Below are positions 12,145-22,946 of a stretch of DNA of 64,000 nucleotides, in pieces. Both the position numbers and the translations under genes were made by a program. The notes beneath the pieces were generated by a model. The model did not search any database, was not told where the DNA came from, and saw nothing but the letters and a program-made list of their open reading frames with translations. Positions within the stretch are counted from its first letter, which is position 1. The number at the start of each line of letters is the position of its first letter. The stretch is from contig CM060114.1 in NCBI GenBank assembly GCA_030522415.1, positions 26,997,804-27,061,803 of the forward strand, written 5' to 3'. The stretch is from Channallabes apus. Taxonomy: Eukaryota; Chordata; Actinopteri; Siluriformes; Clariidae.

Positions 12145-12530
12145 TATAACGTACTTCTGTGTCAGAGTTTTAGTTGTTTGGAGATGAATTCTGTTTGTTG
12201 TTCTTAGACGAGGAAACTCGCACGTTCTCCAAAAATTGCAGAAAAAAGGCGAAGCCGAATAGTATGGAGATGTAAAAACTAGTTGCTATTAATATTGTTA
12301 TAGTATAAAGCTATGTAATTTAAACGCTGATACAAACGCAAAACTTTCGCGGCAACGATACGAAAACAGGAAGCTACGTCACCAACAGGACAACACTTAC
12401 CTGACACTGTACATCTGATTGACCCTGGTCTACCTGTCCCTCAATAATGTCTGTCTCCTTTGCCTGTGATTGATATTGTGACATTAGTATTTTCATAAGA
12501 ACCCATTCTTAAAGCCAAATTGCCTTAATA

Positions 12531-14151
12531 CAGTGGTGTGAAAAACTATTTGCCCCCCTCCTGATTTCTTATTCTTTTGCATGTTTGTCACACAAAATGT
12601 TTCTGATCATCAAACACATTTAACTATTAGTCAAAGATAACACAAGTAAACACAAAATGCAGTTTTTAAATGAGGGGTTTTATTATTTAGGGAGAAAAAA
12701 AATCCAAACCTACATGGCCCTGTGTGAAAAAGTAATTGCCCCCTGAACCTAACTCCCTGGTTGGGCCACCCTTAGCAGCAATAACTGCAATCAAGCGTTT
12801 GCGATAACTTGCAACGAGTCTTTTACAGCGCTCTGGAGGAATTTTGGCCCACTCATCTTTGCAGAATTGTTGTAATTCAGCTTTATTTGAGGGTTTTCTA
12901 GCATGAACCGCCTTTTTAAGGTCATGCCACAACATCTCAATAGGATTCAGGTCAGGACTTTGACTAGGCCACTCCAAAGTCTCCATTTTGTTTTTCTTCA
13001 GCCATTCAGAGGTGGATTTGCTGGTGTGTTTTGGGTCATTGTCCTGCTGCAGCACCCAAGATCGCTTCAGCTTGAGTTGACGAACAGATGGCCGGACATT
13101 CTCCTTCAGGATTTTTTGGTAGACAGTAGAATTCATGGTTCCATCTATCACAGCAAGCCTTCCAGGTCCTGAAGCAGCAAAACAACCCCAGACCATCACA
13201 CTACCACCACCATATTTTACTGTTGGTATGATGTTCTTTTTCTGAAATGCTGTGTTTCTTTTACGCCCAATGTAACGGGACACGCACCTTCCAAAAAGTT
13301 CAACTTTTGTCTCGTCGGTCCACAAGGTATTTTCCCAAAAGTCTTGGCAATCATTGAGATGTTTTTTAGCAAAATTGAGACGAGCCTTAATGTTCTTTTT
13401 GCTTAAAAGTGGTTTGTGCCTTGGAAATCTGCCATGCAGGCCGTTTTTGCCCAGTCTCTTTCTTATGGTGGAGTCGTGAACACTGACCTTAATTGAGGCA
13501 AGTGAGGCCTGCAGTTCTTTAGACGTTGTTCTGGGGTCTTTTGTGGCCTCTCGGATGAGTTGTCTCTGCGCTCTTGGGGTAATTTTGGTCGGCCGGCCAC
13601 TCCTGGGAAGGTTCAGCACTGTTCCATGTTTTTGCCATTTGTGGATAATGGCTCTCACTGTGGTTCGCTGGAGTCCCAAAGCTTTAGAAATGGCTTTATA
13701 ACCTTTACCAGACTGATAGATCTCAATTACTTTTGTTCTCATTTGTTCCTGAATTTCTTTGGATCTTGGCATGATGTCTAGCTTTTGAGGTGCTTTTGGT
13801 CTACTTCTCTGTGTCAGGTAGCTCCTATTTAAGTGATTTCTTGATTGAAACAGGTGTGGCAGTAATCAGGCCTGGGGGTGACTACAGAAATTGAACTCAG
13901 GTGTGATAAACCACAGTTAAGTTATTTTTTAACAAGGGGGGCAATCACTTTTTCACACAGGGCCATGTAGATTTGGAGTTTTTTTTCTCCCTTAATAACG
14001 TATACCTTCATTTAAAAACTGCATTTTGTGTTCAATTATGTTATCTTTGACTAATAGTTAACGGTTTTTGATGAGCAGATACATTTAAGTGTGACAAACA
14101 TGCAAAAGAATAAGAAATCAGGAAGGGGGCAAATAGTTTTTCACACCACTG
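12531..14151. mobile_element. Complete Tc1-like transposon
   Basis: 1621 bp bounded by CAGTGGTGTGAAAAACTATT and its inverted copy, each flanked by TA (12529-12530, 14152-14153). The inverted repeats are long, about 200 bp, and only slightly diverged, with an inner repeat of the ttctttgcat-like motif. An open transposase frame lies between them on the minus strand. It is inserted about 130 bp upstream of the 5' end of the L2 element. Confidence 0.95.
12687..13772 (-). CDS. Tc1-like transposase, DD34E, open frame
   Basis: 361 residues. An N-terminal paired helix-turn-helix region (residues 1-115, with SGRPTK at 58-63) would bind the terminal repeats. The catalytic domain shows WTDE (Asp153), QQDND (Asp244) and SPDLNPIE (Glu279), with exactly 34 residues between the second Asp and the Glu. 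The glycine-rich GGGSVMVWGCF is at 188-198. No stop or frameshift interrupts it. The C-terminus runs about 20 residues past the usual end (after AAKGGPTR) into terminal-repeat sequence, probably because of a small indel at the normal stop. This is the best candidate in the window for a recently active DNA transposase. Confidence 0.93.
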   Translation of the reverse strand: MPRSKEIQEQMRTKVIEIYQSGKGYKAISKALGLQRTTVRAIIHKWQKHGTVLNLPRSGRPTKITPRAQRQLIREATKDPRTTSKELQASLASIKVSVHDSTIRKRLGKNGLHGRFPRHKPLLSKKNIKARLNFAKKHLNDCQDFWENTLWTDETKVELFGRCVSRYIGRKRNTAFQKKNIIPTVKYGGGSVMVWGCFAASGPGRLAVIDGTMNSTVYQKILKENVRPSVRQLKLKRSWVLQQDNDPKHTSKSTSEWLKKNKMETLEWPSQSPDLNPIEMLWHDLKKAVHARKPSNKAELQQFCKDEWAKIPPERCKRLVASYRKRLIAVIAAKGGPTRELGSGGNYFFTQGHVGLDFFSP

Positions 14152-14244
14152 TATGTGAACTTGTTGTGCTTACTTGGCGTTTATGTGCACTGAAAATGAT
14201 CTTATGTCCATTTTTCTTTTCTCTGTCATTTTATGACACTGCAA

Positions 14245-14370
14245 GGCAAGTTTATTTATACTAGATCACATTTCATACACAATGGTAATTCAAGTTGCTT
14301 TACATAAAGACAGTTTATGTAAAAAATAATCACAACAATAAAAAACAAGGAATTAAAAAAAAGGTTTAAA
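14245..14370. mobile_element. LINE 3'-end-like fragment
   Basis: Contains gcaaggcaagtttatttata and cacatttcatacacaatgg, common at the 3' ends of fish non-LTR elements. No coding part remains and the class is uncertain. Confidence 0.4.
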
Positions 14371-14902
14371 ATTGTATTTAAAATTAATTAAGACACTTAG
14401 AACAGAATGGATATTGATTATACAATACAGTGGTGTCAGTTCGGACTAGGTACAGTGCTCATTTAGTAACTGCACAGCTAATCAATATGCTAATTGTGGC
14501 TTGTTAGTTGCAGTGCACTAATCAACAAGCTATTGTAAACAAGATAACGTTAATTAGATAAGTAATAATTTAATCGCTAATATAGCAGATTCATGGAAAA
14601 TTACATCGGTAATCAGCATTTTTGCCGCAACTAATTTATGAATGAGTCTGCATTAAAGAGAATCGCTTTATTTAAAGTGAATAAAATACCCTACTTACTG
14701 GAGTTCAACATTAACTGAGCCACAGCCACAAACCTGACCTCAACTGGGAAAGCAGGAGACAGTGGGTCAAACAACTGTGAGGAAGCGGAGGGGGAAGGGG
14801 GGAACTCAACTGGTACTAAATGCAGTTTTTGCTGGTTTTTTTTTCTACTTACACAATTTTGTTAGGTATACACACATGTAATTTTGTATACGAGAATGCG
14901 AT

Positions 14903-15075
14903 TTTTTTTTTTTTTTTTTTTTTGGGGGGGGGGGGGGCAGTAGTGATAGTGACAGCAGATACTGCTGTCACTATCACTACTACCACTGCTAGTACTACTA
15001 CTACTAAAACTACTGGTTATACTACAGCTACCACTATTACTACTATTACTCCTACTATTACTACTAATAAAATAT
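14903..15075. repeat. Poly-T/poly-G tract and TAC-type trinucleotide repeat
   Basis: A run of T is followed directly by about 14 G, then about 110 bases of imperfect (ACT)n/(TAC)n to 15075. Confidence 0.9.
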
Positions 15076-15368
15076 TAATATAATAAAATTCTAAGCAGAA
15101 TAAATCCCATATTGTTTGATATCCAATGTGTATATACTGTATTACAACCACACACATATGTATATATTGCCCATGTTATTTTTCAGGAGCACATCCCTCT
15201 TATGTTAGGCTGCTAAATAAACCTCCTCCCTTGTAAGTCATGGAATTTCCTTCCAATTCAGTTTCCCCAGTGGGATCTTGGATGGCACCGTTTACCGTTT
15301 AATTTTAGGTAATGGTGCAACTCTCTATGATTTTAACATCAAATTTCCAAACATTTTAGACTATACTC

Positions 15369-15370
<2 letters not shown>

Positions 15371-15417
<47 letters not shown>

Positions 15418-15427
15418 TGTATATATA
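15371..15427. repeat. Compound (TA)n(CA)n microsatellite
   Basis: TA repeats pass into CA repeats and abut a Tc1 terminal motif (taccgttcaaaagtttgg) at about 15437. Confidence 0.95.
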
Positions 15428-15432
15428 CACAT

Positions 15433-15630
15433 ACACTACCGTTCAAAAGTTTGGGGTCACTTTCTAACTCCATGATCGTTCCTGATTTTTATTTCCTTCT
15501 ACATTGTAAAGGAATGCTGAAGGCGTCCAAAAAATGCATTAATCTCCTTTGAACAGTTGATATTGAGATGTCTGCGCTACTTCTGCTCTGTAAAGACTTC
15601 ATAACGCCTCTAATCTGAGGTGCTGTTAAT
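15433..15630 (-). mobile_element. Tc1-like fragment
   Basis: A terminal motif (accgttcaaaagtttggggt) is followed by the inverse of the N-terminal transposase block seen at 25600-25700 (tgatattgagatgtctgcg, taatctgaggtgctgtt). It is cut at 15630, where a hAT-like fragment begins. Confidence 0.75.
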
Positions 15631-16003
15631 GAGATTGTAAAGAAAAAAGGTCGTCTGTGGTGTGGAATTGGTTTGGATATAAGAAAAGTGATACGAATGA
15701 GATGAACGTGATTTGCAAGGTACGCAAGTGCATTGTTTTAACAAGTGGTGGAAACGTCAAACCTTTTCTATCATCTGAAATCCAAGCATCCAAACGAATA
15801 TGGCCAAAGTAAACAAAAATGCGGCAAGCCTCAGCAATTCACAGTTTAAATAAAATTACATTATGTAAATCAATTTCTTTGTGTTTTAATTTTTATTTAT
15901 GCATTTTCAGATACAAATTGCTATGTTGTGATATATATCGTTATCGAGGTAGAAAATTGCTTCTACCGTGATAGAAGATTTTGGTTATATCGCCCACCCC
16001 TAA
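15631..16003 (+). mobile_element. hAT element fragment with decayed BED-finger coding sequence
   Basis: Near-identical to 42525-42888. The reading gattgtaaagaaaaaaggt... would give VVWNWFG, followed by frame-broken pieces resembling the start of a BED zinc finger of hAT transposases. The right end is atatcgcccacccctaa, an inverted hAT terminus. Confidence 0.65.
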
Positions 16004-16004
16004 C

Positions 16005-16480
16005 ACACACCCCACTTTGCAGTTATTTATTTGTAAAAAATGTTTGGAATCATGTATGATTTTCGTTCCACTTCTCACGTGTACACCACTTTGTATTGGC
16101 CTTTCACGTGGAATTCCAATAAAATTGATTCATGTTTGTGGCTGTAATGTGACAAAATGTGGAAAAGTTCAAGGGGGCCGAATACTTTTGCAAGCCACTT
16201 TTAGGATATGTCTCTACCAGCTTTGCACATCTAGAGACTGAAATCCTTGCCCATTCTTCTTTGCAAAACAGCTCAATATCAGTCAGATTAGATGGACAGC
16301 GTTTGTGAACAACAGTTTTCAGATCTTGCCTCAGATTCTCGATTGGATTTAGATCTGGACTTTGACTGGATACATCTCCTCTGAACAGTTGATATTGAGA
16401 TGTGTTGAGATATTGAGATCTGTCCGCCACTTATGCTCTGTAAAGCCTTCATAACAGCTCTAATCTGAGGTGCTGTTTGT
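16005..16480 (-). pseudogene. Tc1-like transposase C-terminal fragment
   Basis: The frame 16104-16430 encodes SQSPDLNPIENLRQDLK, with the catalytic Glu region, then FCKEEWARISVSRCAKLVE, the usual C-terminus. The 3' flank (gtaatgtgacaaaatgtgg) matches a Tc1 terminal repeat. N-terminal and central parts are missing. Confidence 0.8.
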
Positions 16481-16499
16481 TAATTGGTAATTTCTAAGG

Positions 16500-17600
16500 C
16501 AAAGAAAACAGTTATTCAACCCTAACCGATGCAGCGAGTAGCATCACTGGTTGTGGTAAAGATGTTGCTCTGTTTGAGAAGGGTCAAATTATTGTCCTGC
16601 ATCAAACAAAGAAAACAACTAAGGAAATTTTTTAAACCACTAAAATTGGGTTAGGAAGGTTAAAACACATTATTAAGACCTGGAAGAATAGTGGTCGAGA
16701 AAACATCCCGAATGAGCATGATGGGAGATCATTTAAATGATTAATGAAATGAAATCATAAAGAAGAATTTTTGAAAGAAAGCGATTAGGACTAAATAGCT
16801 GTGTAGTTATCATCAATTATCAGTTAATTATATTAACTGGGGGAGAAAAGCTTTAATTTGCTAGGGAGTATAAAGAATATACTGTGGAGCATTGGAAAAA
16901 AATGTCATGGGGTCTGATTAGTTTACAGTAGATTTACGCTGGACTCTTTCACAATTTGACTCAGATGAATCCCGGCATTGTAAATCTAAGAATACACTTG
17001 TCCCATCTGGGAAGAAAAAAACATCTCCACAGATGTGACACCCTGGTCATTCAGTACATTCAGGTCATCAACTGACTTAATTTTATTGCAACATAAGATG
17101 GCTGAGCCTAGAACTGACCAACTGAAGCAACACCAGATCATAACAATGTTATACAGTGGACACTTTGCATGATGGGTTCATCACTTCATCCTCTTCTTAC
17201 CTCTTCTCCCCCTTCTTACCCTGCCGCTCCCATCACTGTGGAATAGGATCAATTTAATCTCATCAGACCATGAGTGCATTACTTTATTAAGTCCAATCTT
17301 TATGATCATTGGCAAATGTAAGTGTTTTTTTTCTGATTAATCTCACAAACAAGTGATTTTCTTATGACCACACAATTGTTTAGTCCCAGTCCTGTGAGTT
17401 CTCGACATACAGTATTGTGTATATGTGGAGATACTTTCACTATTAAACATAGTTGTGTTCGTCTTTTTACCATGCATCTTTACTAAGCGTTTAAATGATT
17501 TCTATTCATGATTTTTTCTGACCACATCCATAAAGTTGAAGGTTCAGCACAATCTTTACAGGTTTTAGTACATGCCGTGTACAGTTCTTAACCTATTTCC
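16500..17600 (+). pseudogene. Decayed Tc1-like transposase
   Basis: Broken frames on the plus strand include ALFEKGQIIVLHQTKKTTKE near 16570-16630 (helix-turn-helix region), IIKTWKNSGREN near 16670, and a degraded first catalytic region near 16900. The piece at 17090-17200 (actgaagcaacaccagatca) recurs at 34635. No intact domain remains. Confidence 0.6.
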
Positions 17601-17682
17601 AGTCATTTCAAATCTTAATTGTTTTTGGTTCTTGATGTAGGCCAGTAATGTAACCCTTCTGATTTTTTTTTTTTAATATATT

Positions 17683-17960
17683 ACCAGTCAAAAGTTGGGA
17701 AATTGATTTATTTTCCACATTCTAGAGCAATGCTAGAGATTTCTAAACTATGAAATAACATATATGGCATTGGGCAATTACGTAACAACAACAAGAGTCA
17801 GTTGTTATTTTAAGACAAGGTGGTCAGCTGATCTGTAACAAGTCTACTAAGAAGAGTATTGCCAAGTGCATTTGCGAAACCCATCAAGCATCATCATCAT
17901 GAAAGAAAGACGAAAACTTAACTCTCCTACAGAGATATTCATTTAGTTTTTTCACTTTGT
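17683..17960 (+). mobile_element. Tc1-like non-autonomous fragment
   Basis: Starts accagtcaaaagttgggaa and continues with the same interior (ctatgaaataacatatatgg, gtcagttgttattttaagac) as 828-1463 and 25242-25778. The right end is absent. Confidence 0.65.
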
Positions 17961-18535
17961 TAAAAAAAAAAAAACAAAAACAGTTTGTAGCTGCTATAAT
18001 GTAAGTGATAACTGGAAGTAATTTGTCTCCATAAACATAAGTATCGACTACTAAGAAGTGATTTGTTTTTCATTAATAAATTAACATTTTAAAAGTCAGT
18101 ATATTATTATGATACAAAGGAATAAAACACTGGGTCATGTTTTCATGAGAAAATTATTTACTACAGGATTAGTGGCATATTTCTGTTATATATTCTTTAG
18201 TCACTATAGCTGGTCCATTAACTGATATAACACTGGGTCATCACACCACCATGCCTGGGATTAGTTTTTAAGTCCATCATGTGTTATTCCAATCCTTACT
18301 TAATACGATAATATTGCGTTTAGTCTGAGTAGGTGAATACTGTGATGGGAACATTTCAGATCCTACCTATTGATGAATCTCCTTCTCTGTCTTTCCGATG
18401 CTTTCTTCCACAGTCATTTTCAAATTATGACCTTTTTTTTTTTAAATGTGAAATTCCAGTGACGTGTCACAGTCTGGCTAATGGCTGAGACATATCTGTT
18501 CTCTTCTTTAGCAACCATAGGTCCAATCAGGCCGC

Positions 18536-18547
18536 ATGGCCTTGTCA
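18536..18547 (+). pseudogene. abcc9: Start of a sulfonylurea receptor first coding exon (5' piece)
   Basis: A strong initiation context (gccgcATGG) begins the codons M-A-L-S. The next bases are the 3' tail of an L2 LINE. The matching continuation, F-C-G-N, is on the other side of that LINE at 21908. A pyrimidine-rich stretch ending in ag (tctgttctcttctttag, to about 18511) just upstream could be the acceptor of this exon. SUR proteins begin with a short leader followed by FCG. Read into the LINE, the frame stops after about 35 codons. Confidence 0.65.
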
Positions 18548-19718
18548 GTTCAATTCAAAATTCAATTAAATTTTATTTATATAGCGCTTTTAACAATGGT
18601 CATTGTCTCAAAGCAGCTTCACAAAAATGAAAGAACATGTTTTTAGAAAAGAAAATATTTGGAGGTGTGTATGTGTGAGAAAAATGTGTTTAGGTAATAA
18701 TGAGATGAATGAATGATGAATGAAATGTCTCTGATGAGCAAGCCAAGGGTGACGGCGACAAGGAAAAACTCCCTGAAATGGCATTAGGAAGAAACCTTGA
18801 GAGGAACCAGACTCAACAGGGAACCCATCCTCATTTGGGTGATAACAGATAGAAATGATATAACATGTGTTGTGAGGTGAAAGTTCAATATGACAGAAAT
18901 TCTTTAAATTGACATGAAGACCAGTTCAGCATAGGAAAGAGTCAATTGGTGCAGAGTGCAGATGAGGTCTGGATCACTTGAAGCACAGGAGCAGCATGTA
19001 TAGCTCCAAACCATCATGAAGCTGAATCCAGCTGGAGCTGATCCTTCTCTGGATGCCTCAGGAACCTCGCAGGGTCGGCCTTTGTCTACTGAAGCTGGCA
19101 CAATCTCCCGATCCTCGGGATGGGTAGAAAAATACAGAACAGATGGGGAGACTTAGCGTAGTTGCCATTCAGGATAGGTGTACTGGAGTATGAGGTTATG
19201 GGATGAGTTACTTGTATGCCAGATTAAAAAGATGCGTCTTGAGTCTACTTTTGAACTGGGAAACCGTGTCTGCTCCCCGAACACTGTCTGGAAGGCTATT
19301 CCAAAGCTTTGGAGCTAAATATGAAAATGCCCTACCCCCTTTTGTAGATTTTGAAATTCTGGGAACTACCAGAAGTCCGGAGTTTTGTGAACTTCAGGCT
19401 CGTGGTGGATTGTAGCGTATCAGAAGACTGGTTAGGTATGTGGGAGCTAAACCATTTAAATCCTTGTATGTAAGTAATACTATTTTGTAATTTATTCTAA
19501 ACTGAACAGGTAGCCAGTGCAGGGATGATATTTCTAAGATGGAAAAAGGCTGTTTTGTGATATTTTAAATGTGATTTTCAAAGGACAAGTTACTGTCTAA
19601 TATTACACCGAGGTCTTTTACTGTCGAGCTGGTAGTAACAGTACATCCTTCTAAACGCAAGCTGAATTGTGAAAGCTGTTGTGTGCTGGTTTTTGGGCCG
19701 ATAAGTAATATCTCCGTC

Positions 19719-21269
19719 TTATCTGAATTTAGTAAAAAAGTTATTGGTCATCCAATCTTTTATGTCCTGGACACACTCAGTTAATGTAGACAACTTTGGT
19801 ATTTCGTCTGGTTTTGTTGAGATATATAATTGAGTATCATCAGCATAACAATGGAAACTAGGCCTGGGCGATAAAACGATAACGATATGTTTCGCGATAG
19901 ACACGTGATCGATATCAATAAATAATTTGTTCGATAGAACGTTTGATATTTTTTATTCTCTGTCGGAAGAAAACGCTGTTCGCGAAGCTAGTTTGATTGC
20001 TGTCATGCGCACTCGCTCCGCGACCGGCTCTAGGACCCGGAAGTAGTACGGTCGCGATTCAGGAAGCATAAACAGAGACAAGATGGCGTTGACATTTGCA
20101 CCCGCCCAAAAATTCAGCTGTGGCGGGTAATAACTTTAGTCTCACTAGCCACATTGGCGGGTAGTTTATTCTTTGGTATGATAATTGTTATGTTTGCATT
20201 AATATGCACAACTAACATCTATAATATTACTTGCTTTTTGTGTGAGACAAACAGGGGAAAAGAAACGGTATTCTTCTTTTACTGCATTCAGTGCACACGA
20301 CACATAGTATACAGCGCGGTATTGCCCCCTGGTGGCCTGCCAGTGAATTAACATCAAACTCAAATATATTACAACAATATATTTTTGTTGTAGTTTTCTC
20401 TAAAGGCATCTGATATAATAAACGCATTTCACAATTTTATTACACTTTATTAAGCATTTCTTACATTTTCTTTTAATTTTGCACCTTAAATGTTAAGAGA
20501 TCATTGTTAAGTGTTCATTGTGACTTTAGACTTATGTTTACATTTTAATTATTTTCCCATGGTTGTTGACATTTCTGTCTTAATAACTGAGGGGACTATG
20601 ATCATAGGAAGGTTAAGTTTAAAATAAAATTTTTTAAATATAATATATTCTTCTACTGGTCCTTATTTTAAATGGGTCATAAAAAATATCAATAATTATC
20701 GATATCGACTGATATGAAACACTGATATCGTGATACAGTTTTCAGCCATATCGCCCAGCCCTAATGGAAACTTATCCCATATCTTCTAATGATGTTACCC
20801 AAGGGAAGCATGTATATTGAGAACAGCAGAGGTCCTAAAACTGACCCTTGTGGGACCCCATATTTCACTGGCATTACACCAGACGGTTCTCCATTCAGAT
20901 CTACAAAATGGTATCGATCAGACAGGTATGATCTAAACCATTTTAATGCCTGTCCCTGAATACCTATGTGATTTTGTAAGCGATCTATGAGAATATTATG
21001 ATCTACAGTGTCGAATACAGCACTAAGATCAAGTACTGTAAGACTAGTATTGAGATGCAGCCTTGGTCTGAAGCTAAAAACAAGTCGTTTGCAATCTTAA
21101 CTAGTGCAGTTGCTGTGCTATGATGGGGCCTGAAACCTGACATCGAGGATGTTGTTTTCCTGCAAGAATGTGCATACAGTATTTGAGTTGATACGACTTT
21201 TTCTAATATTTTTGATATGAACGGAAGGTTTGAAATCGGTCTGTAATTTGTTATTTCATTCGCATCCAA
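19719..21269 (-). pseudogene. L2 reverse transcriptase remnant
   Basis: RT sequence in several frames, split by a hAT MITE inserted next to the motif C codons (FHCYADD). The upstream piece at 21003-21269 covers the fingers region and motif A is frame-broken near 21030. No functional enzyme could be produced. Confidence 0.85.
19859..20763. mobile_element. hAT MITE (TAGGSCTGGGCGATA ends)
   Basis: 905 bp. The left end is TAGGCCTGGGCGATA and the inverted right end TAGGGCTGGGCGATA. A perfect 8-bp duplication ATGGAAAC flanks it at 19851-19858 and 20764-20771. It interrupts the L2 reverse transcriptase at its YADD region. Confidence 0.93.
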
Positions 21270-21573
21270 ATTAGATTTTTTTAAGAAGCGGCTTAATAAC
21301 TGCCAACTTGAAAGGTTTAGGGACGTGGCCTAGATATTTCAGGCACGTTGTTAATTTAGCTGAGGTAATAAGTGTATATAGCTATACCTGTAAAAGCACT
21401 GAAAATCTAAATGTGAAGCTATAGGCTGAATTGGATCGTGAGATTCTATTAGAGGTTGAACTTGCATTATTTTCTTCCTGATTCTATTGATTTTTTCAAA
21501 TAAAGAAGTCCATAAAGTCTTCACTTCTAAACTGTGATGGGATACTCTCTGCGGGCATCTTAGGTTTTGTTAG

Positions 21574-21897
21574 GCCTAAATAAGAACCTGGGATTGTTTT
21601 GGTTTCTTGCAATCAGTTGGCTAAGATGCTCGGTCCTAGCAGTTTTTAGAGCCTGTCTGTAGCTACACATACTGTCTTTACACGCCTAAATAAGAACCTG
21701 GGATTGTTTGGTTTCTTGCAATCAGTTGGCTAAGATGCTCGGTCCTAGCAGTTTTTAGAGCCTGTCTGTAGCTACACATACTGTCTTTATACGCCAAAAT
21801 AAGAACCTGGGATTGTTTTGGTTTCTTGCTATCAGTTGGCTAAGATGCTCGGTCCTAGCAGTTTTTATAGCCTGTCTGTAGCTACACATACTGTCTT
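21574..21897. repeat. Three tandem copies of a ~110-bp L2 segment
   Basis: Each unit contains aagaacctgggattgtttt, then aatcagttggctaagatgct and gcctgtctgtagctacacat. It corresponds to L2 ORF2 codons around NPRFLF and YRQAL. Units begin near 21574, 21684 and 21797. The last ends where SUR coding sequence resumes. Confidence 0.85.
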
Positions 21898-21904
21898 TCT
21901 GTGG

Positions 21905-22040
21905 TCATTCTGCGGTAACGACCTCAACGACTCCTACAACGTCACCAAAGGGTTCCTGAATAACGGCTGCTTCGTGGATGCCCTCAACCTTGTTCCACAT
22001 GTCTTCTTACTCTTCATTACCTTGCCTATCCTCTTCATTG
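21905..22040 (+). pseudogene. abcc9: Sulfonylurea receptor first coding exon (3' piece)
   Basis: From 21908 the frame reads [11 protein letters not shown], then [19 protein letters not shown] and [10 protein letters not shown], and ends at a donor (cattg|gtatga). This is the extracellular N-terminus and first transmembrane helix of TMD0 in ABCC8/ABCC9, regulatory subunits of K-ATP channels. The family has an exon border at this point. FCGN and ALNLVPH favour ABCC9, while LNNGCF also fits ABCC8. The N-X-S/T site near SYNVT is retained. The preceding four codons lie 3.4 kb upstream, beyond the L2. No second exon is seen to the right, so this is a broken or partial gene. Confidence 0.8.
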
Positions 22041-22230
22041 GTATGACAGAATTATACATTATTGATTAAATGACTGTTGCATGAAAAGACCAGGCTATTG
22101 TATTTTAGGAAGAACATATCAGCATTTGTGCAGTTGAATATTTTAGAGGTGTACAGTAGAGTAGGCATAAAGAGGTTTATTTTGAAGTGGGTTACAATCG
22201 GTTTGCTTTCATAGGAAGTTAAGTTAAAGT

Positions 22231-22464
22231 TAAGCCTTTATTTGTCACATATACATTACAGCACAGTGAAATTCCTTCTTCGCATATCCCAGCATAACTG
22301 GGGTCAGAGCGCAGGGTCAGCTATGATACAGCGCCCATGGAGCAGTTAGGGTTAAAGGCCTTGCTCAAGGGCCCAACAGTGGAAACCTGGTGGAGCTGGG
22401 GATCAAACCTCAGATCTTCTGATCAGTAACTCAGTGCCGTAGCCCTCTGAGCCACCACTGCCCC
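22231..22464 (-). mobile_element. tRNA-derived SINE with LINE-like 3' end
   Basis: On the minus strand it starts ggcagtggtggctcagaggg, runs through cccttgagcaaggccttta and ends tgtatatgtgacaaataaag. The last 18 bases resemble the 3' end of the LINE at 51434-54733. Confidence 0.75.
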
Positions 22465-22762
22465 AAGAACGTGCAGCTGTGATGTTGCTGTGGAAACAAT
22501 CATTATATGGATAGTGTTTAAAACCAAAAACATTCCTTTGGCTAACGTTGGATGAGCATTGGAATATAGCTGTAATGGAGCATTTATGCCGAATAACATC
22601 CATTCGCGCAACATCTGACCACAACCATGGTCCATTTAGTTTAGAAATCCGATCGGAGATTGGGACTGGCACAACAGCTTCCCACACACAGAGTATGTAG
22701 TGTTCTGTAGTGTTGTAATGCTATGTTAACTCTCTGATTAATTTTCTTTTGGAAATATTACA

Positions 22763-22933
22763 ATGAGCTGCATCTTAGCTCCCAAACTCCCTTACAGTAC
22801 TGTAATAGGAATCAGACTGCGCCACATCTGGTTTCACAGAACAGATTTCAGACCTTTACCCTTCGCTGCTTTCCAGTTTGATATTTTGGTAAGTTGTTCT
22901 CTGGTATTTTTTGTGACGCTCTTTATTATGTAG
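22763..22933 (+). other. Small unassigned ORF with exon-like borders
   Basis: A 56-codon frame starting MSCILAPKLPYSTVIGIRLR. An acceptor-like cttacag lies inside it at about 22792, and a donor-like ttttg|gtaagt is at about 22892. I do not recognise the product, and the match to splice consensus may be chance. Confidence 0.2.
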
Positions 22934-22946
22934 ATGCATCATCATG

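Larger units (their letters stand above)
6637..12400 (-). mobile_element. L2-clade LINE, near full length, interrupted by a Harbinger MITE
   Basis: The element runs right to left. Its 3' end is an ATTGA-type pentamer tail (6637-6655) next to the conserved tatttgtatagcgcttttaa. ORF2 (apurinic endonuclease plus reverse transcriptase) spans about 10441-7641 and ORF1 about 12144-10675. The 5' leader reaches about 12400 (approximate). With the MITE removed the length is near 5.2 kb. ORF2 has at least three frame breaks: near 9890, in 9532-9870, and a single-base loss near 9275 that is visible against the copy at 60447-63352. It is therefore not autonomous. A GA-rich stretch at 7262-7345 lies in its 3' untranslated part. 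Confidence 0.85.
18549..21904 (-). mobile_element. L2-clade LINE inserted into the SUR first exon
   Basis: The 3' tail (ttcaattcaaaattcaatta) and tatatagcgcttttaacaat motif lie at the left. RT pieces follow at 19700-19905 and 20764-21270, including [32 protein letters not shown] and [18 protein letters not shown]. The element is 5'-truncated, and its 5' edge is a threefold tandem duplication (21574-21897). It belongs to a different, older subfamily from the two younger L2 copies in the window. The flanking hexamers ttgtca (18542-18547) and tggtca (21902-21907) look like a degenerate target-site duplication. Confidence 0.85.
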
